Shown here piece after piece: positions 25,511 through 34,341 of a stretch of DNA of 64,000 nucleotides. Both the position numbers and the translations under genes were made by a program. The notes beneath the pieces were generated by a model. It did no database searches and was not told the origin of the DNA. It saw nothing but the letters and a program-made list of their open reading frames with translations. Each line of letters starts with the position of its first letter. The first letter of the stretch is position 1. Source of the stretch: Cryomorpha sp963836915 (GTDB lineage: Bacteria > Bacteroidota > Bacteroidia > Flavobacteriales_D > Cryomorphaceae); contig CAWILH010000002.1 in assembly GCA_963836915.1 (NCBI GenBank), positions 3,534,001 through 3,598,000 of the forward strand. Reading direction: 5' to 3'.

Positions 25511-26119
25511 ATGGCAAGATATACAGGTCCTAAGTCAAAAATTGCACGTCGCTTCCGAGAGCCTATTTTCGGAGCTGATAAATCTTTGGAGCGTAAGAAC
25601 TATCCTCCGGGATTTCACGGCCCCAACAAGCGTCGAAACAAGCAGTCAGAATATGCTGTTCAGCTTTTAGAAAAGCAGAAGGCAAAATATACCTACGGTA
25701 TCCTTGAGCGTCAGTTCGCCAACCTTTTCCACAAAGCATCGCGCAAGATGGGGATTACCGGAGAGCTCTTACTTCAGTTTTGTGAAGCCCGTCTCGATAA
25801 CGTGGTATATAGAATGGGTATTTCTCCTACGCGAAGTGGTGCACGCCAGCTGGTAGGGCATCGCCACATTACTGTAAATGGTGATGTAGTAAATATCCCA
25901 TCTTATTCATTGAAGCCTGGCGACAAAGTGGGCGTTCGTGAGCGTTCAAAATCGTTGGAAGTAGTGACAAACTCACTCAGCTCTTCCAGCAATAAAAAAT
26001 ATGATTGGTTGGATTTCGATCGATCGGGCATGGTTGGTACATACATCCAGCATGCGACAAGAGAGCAAATCCCTGAGAATATCAAGGAGCAGCTAATTGT
26101 CGAACTTTATTCTAAATAA
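25511..26119 (+). CDS. rpsD: 30S ribosomal protein S4
   Basis: This 202-residue primary assembly protein of the small subunit begins ARYTGPKSKIARRFREPIFG. An S4 RNA-binding domain contains RLDNVVYRMGISPTRSGARQ and GHRHITVNG. The N-terminal zinc cysteines found in some bacteria are absent. It follows rpsK by 28 bases and precedes rpoA by 30. Confidence 0.98.
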   Translation: MARYTGPKSKIARRFREPIFGADKSLERKNYPPGFHGPNKRRNKQSEYAVQLLEKQKAKYTYGILERQFANLFHKASRKMGITGELLLQFCEARLDNVVYRMGISPTRSGARQLVGHRHITVNGDVVNIPSYSLKPGDKVGVRERSKSLEVVTNSLSSSSNKKYDWLDFDRSGMVGTYIQHATREQIPENIKEQLIVELYSK

Positions 26120-26149
26120 AAAATAACCTTTTAAAAGGAAAACCAAATA

Positions 26150-27142
26150 ATGGCCATATTAGACTTCCAGAAACCGGACAAGGTAGTGATGATTGACTCT
26201 GATAGCAATCAGGGAAAATTTGAATTTAGACCATTGGAGCCAGGTTATGGTATTACAATCGGAAATGCATTAAGGAGAATTCTCCTTTCATCTTTAGAAG
26301 GTTTTGCAATCACTTCGGTAAAAATAGAAAGTGTAGATCACGAATTTTCTGCGATAGAAGGTGTGGTTGAAGATGTCACCGAAATAGTTCTCAACTTGAA
26401 GCAGGTTCGCTTCAAGCGACAGATCGATAGCGCTGACTCTGAAAAAGTAACCATCACCCTAGGCGGAAGCGATACATTTACTGCCGGAGATATCGGCAAG
26501 TTCACTTCAGCTTTCCAAGTACTCAATCCAGATTTGGTAATTTGCCGAATGGAGAAGAAGGTGAAGCTTGAAGTCGAAATTAATGTTGGCAAAGGCAGAG
26601 GTTATCGTCCTTCAGAAGAGAACAAAGTGACTAACACCCCCATTGGGACTATTTTTATTGACTCTATATTTACCCCGATCCGAAAGGTGAATTATGTTAT
26701 AGAGAACTTTCGCGTAGAGCAAAAAACGGACTACGAGAAGCTGGTCATGGATGTTACCACAGATGGTTCAATAGCTCCGAAAGATGCACTTCAAGAAGCT
26801 GCAAAGATTTTGATCCATCACTTCATGTTATTCTCTGATGAGCGCATTACGCTCGATAACGAAGAGAAATTGGAGACCGAAGAGTTTGACGAAACTTCAC
26901 TCCACATGCGCCAGTTGCTCAAAACTAAACTGGTAGATATGGATCTTTCTGTACGCGCGCTTAACTGCTTGAAAGCTGCCGATATTGAAACGTTGGGTGA
27001 CTTAGTATCATTTAATAAGAATGATCTTTTGAAGTTTAGAAATTTTGGTAAGAAATCTCTTACGGAACTTGAAGACTTGATCGAAAGCAAAGGGCTATCC
27101 TTCGGAATGAACGTAGCCAAATACAAATTAGATAAGGAGTAG
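26150..27142 (+). CDS. rpoA: RNA polymerase subunit alpha
   Basis: This 330-residue subunit nucleates polymerase assembly. The N-terminal domain contains FRPLEPGYGITIGNALRRIL and SSLEGFAITSVKIE. The C-terminal domain (about 250-320, VRALNCLKAADIETLGDLVS) binds upstream DNA and activators. Both domains are intact. It lies between rpsD (30 bases) and rplQ (43 bases). Confidence 0.98.
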   Translation: MAILDFQKPDKVVMIDSDSNQGKFEFRPLEPGYGITIGNALRRILLSSLEGFAITSVKIESVDHEFSAIEGVVEDVTEIVLNLKQVRFKRQIDSADSEKVTITLGGSDTFTAGDIGKFTSAFQVLNPDLVICRMEKKVKLEVEINVGKGRGYRPSEENKVTNTPIGTIFIDSIFTPIRKVNYVIENFRVEQKTDYEKLVMDVTTDGSIAPKDALQEAAKILIHHFMLFSDERITLDNEEKLETEEFDETSLHMRQLLKTKLVDMDLSVRALNCLKAADIETLGDLVSFNKNDLLKFRNFGKKSLTELEDLIESKGLSFGMNVAKYKLDKE

Positions 27143-27185
27143 AACCGAGTGATTGGCGTAAAGCCACAGCTCTACACATTGAATA

Positions 27186-27821
27186 ATGAGACACGGTAAT
27201 CGTAATAACGCATTAAGTAGAACATCAAGCCACAGAAAGTCTATGCTTTCAAACATGGCCTGTTCCCTAATAGATCATAAGCGAATCACTACCACACTTG
27301 CCAAAGCCAAAGCGTTGCGCAAGTTTGTAGAGCCGCTCATCACGAAGTCGAAAGAAGACTCTACACATTCGCGAAGGTTGGTATTTAGCAATCTCAAGAG
27401 CAAGGACGCTGTCACTGAGCTGTTTCGCGAAGTAGCTCCAAAAGTTGCCAACAGGGAAGGTGGATACACTCGAATCATCAAACTTGGAACACGCTTAGGA
27501 GATGCTGCAGAAATGTGCATGATCGAACTGGTTGATTTTAATGAATTGCTATTGCAAGACGCTAAATCTAAGACGCGAAGAAGCAGACGTGGCTCAAAGA
27601 AAAAAACCACTGATGCTGCCGAAGCGACCGAAAACAAACCTGTAGCAACTGAAGCCCCAGCAGCAACGCCAGAATCCGAAGCTGCTCCAGCAGCGGAAGC
27701 AAAAGTAGAAGAAGCCCCCAAAGCAGAAGCCAAGGTAGAAGATGCTGCGGCCGAGCCGAATAGCGAAGAACCGAAAGCAGAAGACAATACTGACGAAGGC
27801 GAAGAGCCAAAGAAAGATTGA
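27186..27821 (+). CDS. rplQ: 50S ribosomal protein L17 with long acidic tail
   Basis: The first 120 or so residues are a normal L17: MRHGNRNNALSRTSSHRKSM and ITTTLAKAKALRKFVEPLI, then RLGDAAEMCMIELVDFN. A basic linker (SKTRRSRRGSKKK) follows, then about 75 residues made almost only of Ala, Glu, Pro, Lys and Asp, ending EEPKKD. The E. coli protein has 127 residues, so the tail is an extra low-complexity extension of unknown role. It is the last gene of the super-operon; a strong terminator starts 21 bases after the stop. Confidence 0.96.
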   Translation: MRHGNRNNALSRTSSHRKSMLSNMACSLIDHKRITTTLAKAKALRKFVEPLITKSKEDSTHSRRLVFSNLKSKDAVTELFREVAPKVANREGGYTRIIKLGTRLGDAAEMCMIELVDFNELLLQDAKSKTRRSRRGSKKKTTDAAEATENKPVATEAPAATPESEAAPAAEAKVEEAPKAEAKVEDAAAEPNSEEPKAEDNTDEGEEPKKD

Positions 27822-27842
27822 TCTCAACTTCAATATTTATTC

Positions 27843-27876
27843 GGGGATGGTGTTTTACACTCATCCCCTTTTTTTT
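27843..27876 (+). terminator. Terminator of the ribosomal super-operon
   Basis: GGGGATG (27843-27849) pairs with CATCCCC (27862-27868), followed by eight Ts. It lies 21 bases after rplQ and separates the ribosomal run from carA. Confidence 0.9.
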
Positions 27877-27963
27877 GCATCTAAATCTGCCATTGTTCAA
27901 AATTTTATGGTCAGTGCATCCAGCTGATGTAGGCAGGTTAAAAGAAATACATAATTTTATCCC

Positions 27964-29085
27964 ATGGAATCATTACCCCAATCGCCGGCGATCTTACTTC
28001 TAGCCGACGGCACCGTATTTCACGGACTCGCAGCAGGAGCGATAGGGATCGCTACCGGAGAAATAGCCTTTAACACGGGCATGACCGGCTATCAAGAAAT
28101 ATTTACCGATCCCAGTTATTTTGGGCAGATCCTAGTTATGGCACCCTCTCACATAGGTAACTACGGAAGCCATGATGAAGAGATTGAATCTGACACCATT
28201 AAAATTGCGGGGCTGGTGACTAAGAAGTTTTCTGGAAATTTTAGTCGCGTAGGCGCTTCTGGATCACTACAGTCTTATTTCGAGAGAGATGGAAAGGTGG
28301 GCATCAGAGAAGTAGATACCAGATCACTCATCCGCCATATTCGAAATAAAGGTGCAATGAACGCACTTATTTCTTCAACAGAGCAGGATGTCGACAAGCT
28401 GAAGGATATGCTGGCGAAAGTGCCGAGTATGGAAGGATTAGAGTTATCATCGAAGGTAAGCAGCAAGGAAGCCTATGATGTAGGTGACCAAAATGCAGAT
28501 CTACGTGTCGCGGTGCTAGACCTAGGCGCCAAAAAAAATATCGTGAGATGCTTGGTCGAGCGGGGATGCCTATGCCGAATTTTTCCTATGTACACCACAT
28601 TAGCTGAGATGGAAGCTTGGTCGCCCAATGGCTATATGCTTTCAAACGGCCCGGGCGATCCCGGTGCGATGGGTGAAACCGTGGGCTTGGTCAAGGAGAT
28701 TGTTGATACGAAAAGGCCTGTTTTTGGAATCTGTTTAGGGCACCAGCTATTGGCCTTGAGCCAAGGACTCAAAACGGTTAAGATGTTTAACGGCCACCGT
28801 GGAATCAATCACCCCGTGAAAAACTTGATTTCTGGCAAGGGCGAGATCACATCTCAAAATCATGGGTTCGTCGTTGACCTTCATTCGGCAGAAGCCAGTG
28901 ATGAAGTAGAAGTGACCCATGTGCACTTAAATGATAATACCCTTGCGGGCATCAGGCTGAAGAACAAACCTGCATTCTCAGTGCAATATCACCCAGAATC
29001 TTCTCCGGGACCGCATGATTCCCGATACCTTTTTGACGATTTCGTGAAGGTATTAAGTCAGGCAAGCGGAGTGAAGACAAATTAA
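27964..29085 (+). CDS. carA: Carbamoyl-phosphate synthase, small (glutaminase) subunit
   Basis: This 373-residue subunit hydrolyses glutamine and passes ammonia to CarB for carbamoyl phosphate, the precursor of pyrimidines and arginine. The N-terminal domain has FNTGMTGYQEIFTDPSYFGQ. The class I amidotransferase domain has the nucleophile motif FGICLGHQLLA, and HPESSPGPHDS carries the catalytic His and Glu. carB is not in the window. It is 142 bases after rplQ behind a terminator, and eno starts 13 bases after its stop. Confidence 0.97.
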   Translation: MESLPQSPAILLLADGTVFHGLAAGAIGIATGEIAFNTGMTGYQEIFTDPSYFGQILVMAPSHIGNYGSHDEEIESDTIKIAGLVTKKFSGNFSRVGASGSLQSYFERDGKVGIREVDTRSLIRHIRNKGAMNALISSTEQDVDKLKDMLAKVPSMEGLELSSKVSSKEAYDVGDQNADLRVAVLDLGAKKNIVRCLVERGCLCRIFPMYTTLAEMEAWSPNGYMLSNGPGDPGAMGETVGLVKEIVDTKRPVFGICLGHQLLALSQGLKTVKMFNGHRGINHPVKNLISGKGEITSQNHGFVVDLHSAEASDEVEVTHVHLNDNTLAGIRLKNKPAFSVQYHPESSPGPHDSRYLFDDFVKVLSQASGVKTN

Positions 29086-29098
29086 AAAAAAAGATAAA

Positions 29099-30382
29099 AT
29101 GTATATAGCAAAAATTGAAGCCAGAGAAATTCTCGACTCTCGCGGAAATCCTACGGTAGAAGTAGATGTAATCACAGATAACGGCGCAGTGGGCCGTGCG
29201 GCAGTTCCTTCTGGAGCGTCTACCGGAGTGCATGAAGCAGTAGAGCTGCGGGATGAAGATAAGAGTCGATATCTGGGCAAAGGGGTAACCAAGGCAGTTC
29301 AAAATATAAATGATATTCTTGATAAGGAGCTTCATGGCGTCGAGGTGTTTGATCAAAATATGATTGACAAGGCGATGATCGCCATCGATGGTACGGAGAA
29401 TAAGGGCGTGTTAGGTGCAAATGCTATTTTAGGTGTTTCACTGGCTGTGGCCAAAGCAGCAGCCATAGAGTCAAATCAACCCTTATATCGTTACGTAGGT
29501 GGTGTGAGCGCCAAGACGCTCCCCATTCCCATGATGAATATCGTAAACGGTGGCAGCCATGCTGACAATAACGTAGATGTTCAAGAATTTATGGTAATGC
29601 CGATCGGTGCCGAATCTTTTTCACACGCCCTGCGAATGGGTGTCGAGGTATTTCACAATCTCAAATCGGTGTTGAAGGATATGGGTATGGCCACCAATGT
29701 GGGTGATGAAGGTGGATTTGCGCCAAACCTTGGGAGCAATGAAGAGGCGCTTCAAGTCATTATGAAGGCCATTGACAAGGCTGGGTACAAAGCTGGAAAA
29801 GACATTTACATTGCACTCGATGTTGCATCTTCCGAATTTTACAATGCTGACGAAAAAGTTTACCACCTAAGCTCTTCTGGCGATAAGTTAAGTTCTTCCG
29901 ATATGGTATCAATGCTCAGCGGGTGGGCTTCAAAGTACCCAATCGTGAGTATTGAAGATGGCCTTGATGAAGATGATTGGTCAGGATGGAAAGAGCTTAC
30001 AGATAAGCTCGGCACTAAGATTCAGCTAGTGGGTGATGATCTATTTGTAACAAATACCAATCGCCTAAAGCGCGGCATTGATGAGGGCATAGCAAATTCT
30101 ATCTTGATCAAAGTAAATCAAATCGGAACGCTCACAGAGACCATTGCCGCAGTAGATTTGGCCAATAGAAACCGCTATACATCGGTGATGAGCCACCGCT
30201 CTGGAGAGACAGAAGATACCACCATTGCCGATCTCGCGGTAGCGCTTAACACCGGCCAAATAAAGACGGGATCAGCGTCACGATCAGACCGAATAGCGAA
30301 GTATAATCAACTTCTTCGTATTGAAGAACAGTTGGGTGAGATGGCCTATTTTCCAGGAAATGCGTTTAGGTTTAAGCCATAA
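29099..30382 (+). CDS. eno: Enolase
   Basis: This 427-residue glycolytic enzyme interconverts 2-phosphoglycerate and phosphoenolpyruvate. It shows EILDSRGNPTVEVDV and the N-terminal loop PSGASTGVHEAVELRD. Metal- and substrate-binding segments SIEDGLDEDDW and VGDDLFVTN are present, with the signature ILIKVNQIGTLTET and SHRSGETEDTTIADLAV. It is probably co-transcribed with carA (13-base gap) and ends before a terminator at 30433. Confidence 0.98.
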   Translation: MYIAKIEAREILDSRGNPTVEVDVITDNGAVGRAAVPSGASTGVHEAVELRDEDKSRYLGKGVTKAVQNINDILDKELHGVEVFDQNMIDKAMIAIDGTENKGVLGANAILGVSLAVAKAAAIESNQPLYRYVGGVSAKTLPIPMMNIVNGGSHADNNVDVQEFMVMPIGAESFSHALRMGVEVFHNLKSVLKDMGMATNVGDEGGFAPNLGSNEEALQVIMKAIDKAGYKAGKDIYIALDVASSEFYNADEKVYHLSSSGDKLSSSDMVSMLSGWASKYPIVSIEDGLDEDDWSGWKELTDKLGTKIQLVGDDLFVTNTNRLKRGIDEGIANSILIKVNQIGTLTETIAAVDLANRNRYTSVMSHRSGETEDTTIADLAVALNTGQIKTGSASRSDRIAKYNQLLRIEEQLGEMAYFPGNAFRFKP

Positions 30383-30432
30383 ACCTTCGCTCCGCAAATA
30401 AGAGAGCGTTACCCAAAGACTAACAGTATTTG

Positions 30433-30463
30433 AAATGCCCTCATTCGAGGGCATTTTTATTTT
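30433..30463 (+). terminator. Intrinsic terminator after eno
   Basis: AAATGCCCTC (30433-30442), loop ATTC and GAGGGCATTT (30447-30456) form a perfect 10-bp stem with a T-rich tail. It lies 51 bases after the eno stop. The following 200 bases up to 30660 show no clear gene or consensus promoter. Confidence 0.88.
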
Positions 30464-30659
30464 TGCTTTTGCCATTTTTGATACGATCGGTTTCTAATCT
30501 GAAGATTGGTTTCCCACCGAATACAACAGCGTTCCTAGCACTAGAACAATTATGATCGCTCAATTGGATAGCTATTTACTTGTATTTGGTAGGGTGATCG
30601 TTTTATAGCTTGTACAGCTTATAGTTTTAGCTTTAAAAAATTATTAGCCTTGAACTCCT

Positions 30660-32204
30660 ATGAAGCCATCGACGGAACTTTTTGAACTCATCAAGTCGCT
30701 TTCCAAGTCTGAGAAGCGATTCTTCAAGCTCTCATCATCCATTCAGTCGGGTGAGAAAAACTACCTAAAGATATTTGATGCTATTGATAAGCAGGAAGAG
30801 TATGACGAAGATGCTGTAAAAAAACAGTTTCAGAAAGAGACGTTCATCAAGCATTTTCCATCTGAGAAAAATCATCTCTACAAGCTCATCTTAAAAAGTC
30901 TGCGCGCCTACCACGCCGATAATTCGGTAAGCAGCGTTCTCAAACAGGAGATCAAGAATATTGAGATTCTTTATAAAAAGGCGCTGTATAAGGAGTGTAA
31001 TAAGTTTCTCAACCGAGCCAAGAAGATGGCTATAGAGCATGAAAAATTCTATTATCTCTTCGAATTATTGAGCTGGGAAAAACTACTTCTCGAAGAAGCC
31101 TACGAAGCGGGAGAATTTACAAAAGACCTTGACGCATTGATCCGCGAAGAGCAAGATGTGATCGCCAAGCTGCGAAATCTTGCTGCATATCACGTATTAT
31201 ACTCAAAGATCAATTACGTATTCAGAAGCGGCGGCTATGCCCGCAGCGAGACTGATAAAGGGCTGGTAGAAGAGATTTCGCACCACCCGCTCATCATTGG
31301 CAAGAATACGGCGCTGAGCTATAGGGCGGCTACGATCTGTTACTATATCCAAGGATTTTGTGCTACGGCCAAAGTAGATAAAGATATGGCCGTCGAGAAA
31401 TTTTTACGTGTCAAGGACATACTTGATGAGCATCCCTTGCTGAGGCGTGACCTGCCTAAGCGATACATACGCACCCTGAGTAATATGCTTACCCTTTATA
31501 TCGATATGGGTAAGATTGATGAAGCGCTAGAGATGATTCATACGATGCGCAATTTTACTAAAAAGACAGCATTTGCTACAGAAGATATTGAGCTGATGGT
31601 TTTTAAATCTACCTACCTTGCCGAATTGCGTATCTATGAAAAGCAGGGTGAATTTGAAAAGGCAATAGAAATCATAGATGATGTAGTGCTAGGGCTGGAG
31701 AATAACGATGGTAAAATCAATAAAGAGCAGGAGTTACTATTTCTAAACAGCATAGCATCAATCTACTTCGGTGCCGCGCAGTATAAGGAAGCGCTGCATT
31801 GGTTAAATAGAGTGCTCAATGATAATGAACCCAATTTGCGTCAGGATATATACAGCTACGCTAGGCTTTTTAATCTTGTGATTCATTATGAATTGGGAAA
31901 TTACGATCTCCTCGAATACATCATTAAGTCTACTTTCCGCTATCTTAATAAGCGCCAGCGCGATCACGAACTGGAAGTAATGATCTTAATCAATATGAAG
32001 CGCTTGGCACGATGTGCCGGATCGCCAGATGAGATCGAAGTCTTTGAAGACTTTAAGAGAGACTTCGTTTCCCATCTCAAAAATGGTTCAGGCGAGATAG
32101 TTCTTGAGTTTTTCAATTATCCCGTTTGGATAGAAAGTAAGCTCAAAGGATGGTCATTTAGGGAGACTACAAAACGAACTTTTGGAATGCCTTTAAGAGC
32201 TTAA
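30660..32204 (+). CDS. Conserved helical-repeat (TPR-like) protein of unknown function
   Basis: This 514-residue cytoplasmic-looking protein has no signal peptide or membrane segment. It opens with STELFELIKSLSKSEKRFFK and continues as helix pairs. YKKALYKECNKFLNRAKKMA and YLAELRIYEKQGEFEKAIEI look like TPR or TPR-related units, with others near 245-275 and 360-400. I recognise the N-terminal pattern from hypothetical proteins of Bacteroidota, but know no assigned function. A scaffold or regulatory role is plausible for such a fold. It stands alone between two terminators. Confidence 0.75.
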   Translation: MKPSTELFELIKSLSKSEKRFFKLSSSIQSGEKNYLKIFDAIDKQEEYDEDAVKKQFQKETFIKHFPSEKNHLYKLILKSLRAYHADNSVSSVLKQEIKNIEILYKKALYKECNKFLNRAKKMAIEHEKFYYLFELLSWEKLLLEEAYEAGEFTKDLDALIREEQDVIAKLRNLAAYHVLYSKINYVFRSGGYARSETDKGLVEEISHHPLIIGKNTALSYRAATICYYIQGFCATAKVDKDMAVEKFLRVKDILDEHPLLRRDLPKRYIRTLSNMLTLYIDMGKIDEALEMIHTMRNFTKKTAFATEDIELMVFKSTYLAELRIYEKQGEFEKAIEIIDDVVLGLENNDGKINKEQELLFLNSIASIYFGAAQYKEALHWLNRVLNDNEPNLRQDIYSYARLFNLVIHYELGNYDLLEYIIKSTFRYLNKRQRDHELEVMILINMKRLARCAGSPDEIEVFEDFKRDFVSHLKNGSGEIVLEFFNYPVWIESKLKGWSFRETTKRTFGMPLRA

Positions 32205-32327
32205 TGTGCTGGGTAATTTTAATTTCCGAACTTTCGTAAGGGTAAATTCATTTTTTTCATTTCAGAACATGGAGGGCGTAGGCCGAGTGCTTTTACCCCA
32301 CTTGTTCTTTCATGGTAAGTTATATAT

Positions 32328-32354
32328 AAAGCCATCTCGTAAGAGATGGCTTTT
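32328..32354 (+). terminator. Intrinsic terminator between convergent genes
   Basis: AAAGCCATCTC (32328-32338), loop GTAA and GAGATGGCTTT (32343-32353) form a perfect 11-bp stem. The T-run follows on the plus strand, serving the helical-repeat gene. The hairpin may also end minus-strand transcription of the adhesin cassette, whose last gene stops 22 bases away. Confidence 0.8.
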
Positions 32355-32375
32355 CTAATATTGCCAGATAGTGCT

Positions 32376-34331
32376 CTAAATTTTCGCGGCCTTGAGCACT
32401 ATGAATTCAGTGCGTCGGTTCTTCTGATGCTCCGCTTCCGAGCATTCAACTCCATCGGTACATTTATTTACGACTTGGCTTTCACCGAAACCTTTAGATT
32501 CTAATCTCTTTTTGGCTACGCCTTGACCCACCAAATAGTTTACTACCGATTGGGCTCTGCGATTGGAAAGTGCCATATTGTATGAAGCACCCCCGCGGCT
32601 GTCGCTATGTGATTGAACCTCGATATTCAATTTTGGATTGTCCTTCAGCAAGGTCACCAACTTATTAAGGGTCGGCTTGGCATCCGGTCTGATTCGAGCG
32701 TCATTATAGTCGTAAAACACTTCACCTATATCGTATGTTTTATTGGCCGTGCCGGAGCCATCGAGCGGGTTACCACTTCCTGTTCCGCTCTCGCTTGCTA
32801 CGATTTCGTCAATGTCAAATTTCAAATTGATTTTCTTCTCTTCGGCATTACTTCCAGTTTCGAAGCTTTGCGATACGGTAAAGTATCCTTCTCTCTCCCC
32901 TTTAAGGGTGTATTTCTTTCCAGGCAATAGGTTAAATTTAAATTCACCGTTTTCAGCCGTGGTTATCTTCGCCGATTCACCATCAGTCTCGTTTATCAGT
33001 GTGATCAGTATGCCTTCTATGGGAGCGTTCGTAGCTTTGAGCGAAGCAATACCTTCTACTACAAAGGTTTTCGGCACCTTGGCATAGGCGTAGATCATAT
33101 CTGTGCCAGTTCGGTTTGACGAAACGTATCCAGTGCTGTCGCCATCATCAATCAAAATTGCAAAGTCATCACGGCTAGAATTTAACGGATAGGCCAGATT
33201 GATGGACGAAGACCAAACGCCACCGCGGTTTTCAGATACGAATACGTCTAGGCCGCCGAGGGTTTGATGCCCTTCACTTGAAAAATAAAGCTTACCATCT
33301 TTAGCAATGTAGGGGAACACTTCGTTGCCGGGCGTATTTATGGTTTTTCCAAGATTTATTGGCTCGCCCCAGCTTGTGCCATCATAAGATGCTTTATATA
33401 AGTCTGAAGCGCCATACCCGCCGGGCATATTGCTGGAGAAGTAAAGGGTCTTGCCATCTTTGCTCAATGTGGGATGTCCTACGCTATATGAAGTAGAATT
33501 GAAGGGGAGTTCAACGGGCTCCGACCATTTACCATCTACTTTCTTACTTTCCGAAAGGGTAAATTGGTTTTCATTCTTTTCATTTACCAACTGCTTTCTC
33601 TCGTTCTTCATCGCACTACGAGTGTAGATTATGAGATCTTCTGCTTCATTAAAAGTGGCGGGGCCATCGTGAAATTTCCCGTTCAGCTCGTTGGCAAAAG
33701 GCTGCGCGATATCCCAATTGCCACTGCCGTCTTTCTCAACATAAAACATATCGAGAAATGAATATCCTGTCCAAGGGTTGGTAGAAGCGGCAGAGACAAT
33801 TTCTGTTTCTCCAGCAAATACAAGCCCCTTTCCATATTTGGTAGGGCCAAACATTGAAACCGTAAAATCCAGTGGCAAACTTGTAAGCATGTAAGCGGAA
33901 GTATCTTCCTTGAGTTCTTCAACTTTACTCACCGAAGCCAGAAGGTCAATGGCCAATTGGTCGGAGGGCTTAGCTTTTAAGTAGTCTTCCAAGTATGGTT
34001 TTGCTTGATCGTATTTATTGTTTTTCATCAGTACTTGGGCGTAATGAAGTTTATCGGCCACGGGAAGCTCCGTAGAGTCTGCCACTTGGCTAAAGTACAT
34101 TTCGGCTTTTTCTGATTGGTTGAGCTGCGTGTGTGTCCGTGCCAATTTGAGTTTGAGATCTGCATTGTCAGGCTGGCCATTTAAAGCCTTTTCGTACTTC
34201 GTGATAGCCTTAGAAAAACTTAGATTTTCATAATTTTCATCACCTGCCTTAATGTAGCCGTTTGAACATGATGCCAAGAAAGCGCATGCAGCAATGATGA
34301 CAATGTAAATAGGGGAGAATTTTCCAGTCAT
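32376..34331 (-). CDS. PorE-like OmpA-family lipoprotein (TPR, propeller, CRD, OmpA_C)
   Basis: This 651-residue protein has the domain order of PorE, the T9SS-associated peptidoglycan anchor. A lipoprotein signal ends at Cys22 (LASCSNG). TPR-like helices cover about 30-140, a PD40/WD40-like propeller about 150-430 (YFSSNMPGGYGASDLYKAS), and a carboxypeptidase-regulatory domain about 440-515. An OmpA C-terminal domain (about 545-651) has QSHSDSRGGASYNMALSNRR and NRRTEF, with the Asp and Arg that bind diaminopimelate. It lies 10 bases downstream of the PorP/SprF-like gene. It may be a paralogue dedicated to this cassette rather than the core PorE. Confidence 0.85.
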   Translation of the reverse strand: MTGKFSPIYIVIIAACAFLASCSNGYIKAGDENYENLSFSKAITKYEKALNGQPDNADLKLKLARTHTQLNQSEKAEMYFSQVADSTELPVADKLHYAQVLMKNNKYDQAKPYLEDYLKAKPSDQLAIDLLASVSKVEELKEDTSAYMLTSLPLDFTVSMFGPTKYGKGLVFAGETEIVSAASTNPWTGYSFLDMFYVEKDGSGNWDIAQPFANELNGKFHDGPATFNEAEDLIIYTRSAMKNERKQLVNEKNENQFTLSESKKVDGKWSEPVELPFNSTSYSVGHPTLSKDGKTLYFSSNMPGGYGASDLYKASYDGTSWGEPINLGKTINTPGNEVFPYIAKDGKLYFSSEGHQTLGGLDVFVSENRGGVWSSSINLAYPLNSSRDDFAILIDDGDSTGYVSSNRTGTDMIYAYAKVPKTFVVEGIASLKATNAPIEGILITLINETDGESAKITTAENGEFKFNLLPGKKYTLKGEREGYFTVSQSFETGSNAEEKKINLKFDIDEIVASESGTGSGNPLDGSGTANKTYDIGEVFYDYNDARIRPDAKPTLNKLVTLLKDNPKLNIEVQSHSDSRGGASYNMALSNRRAQSVVNYLVGQGVAKKRLESKGFGESQVVNKCTDGVECSEAEHQKNRRTEFIVLKAAKI

Positions 34332-34341
34332 GATTGATAGT

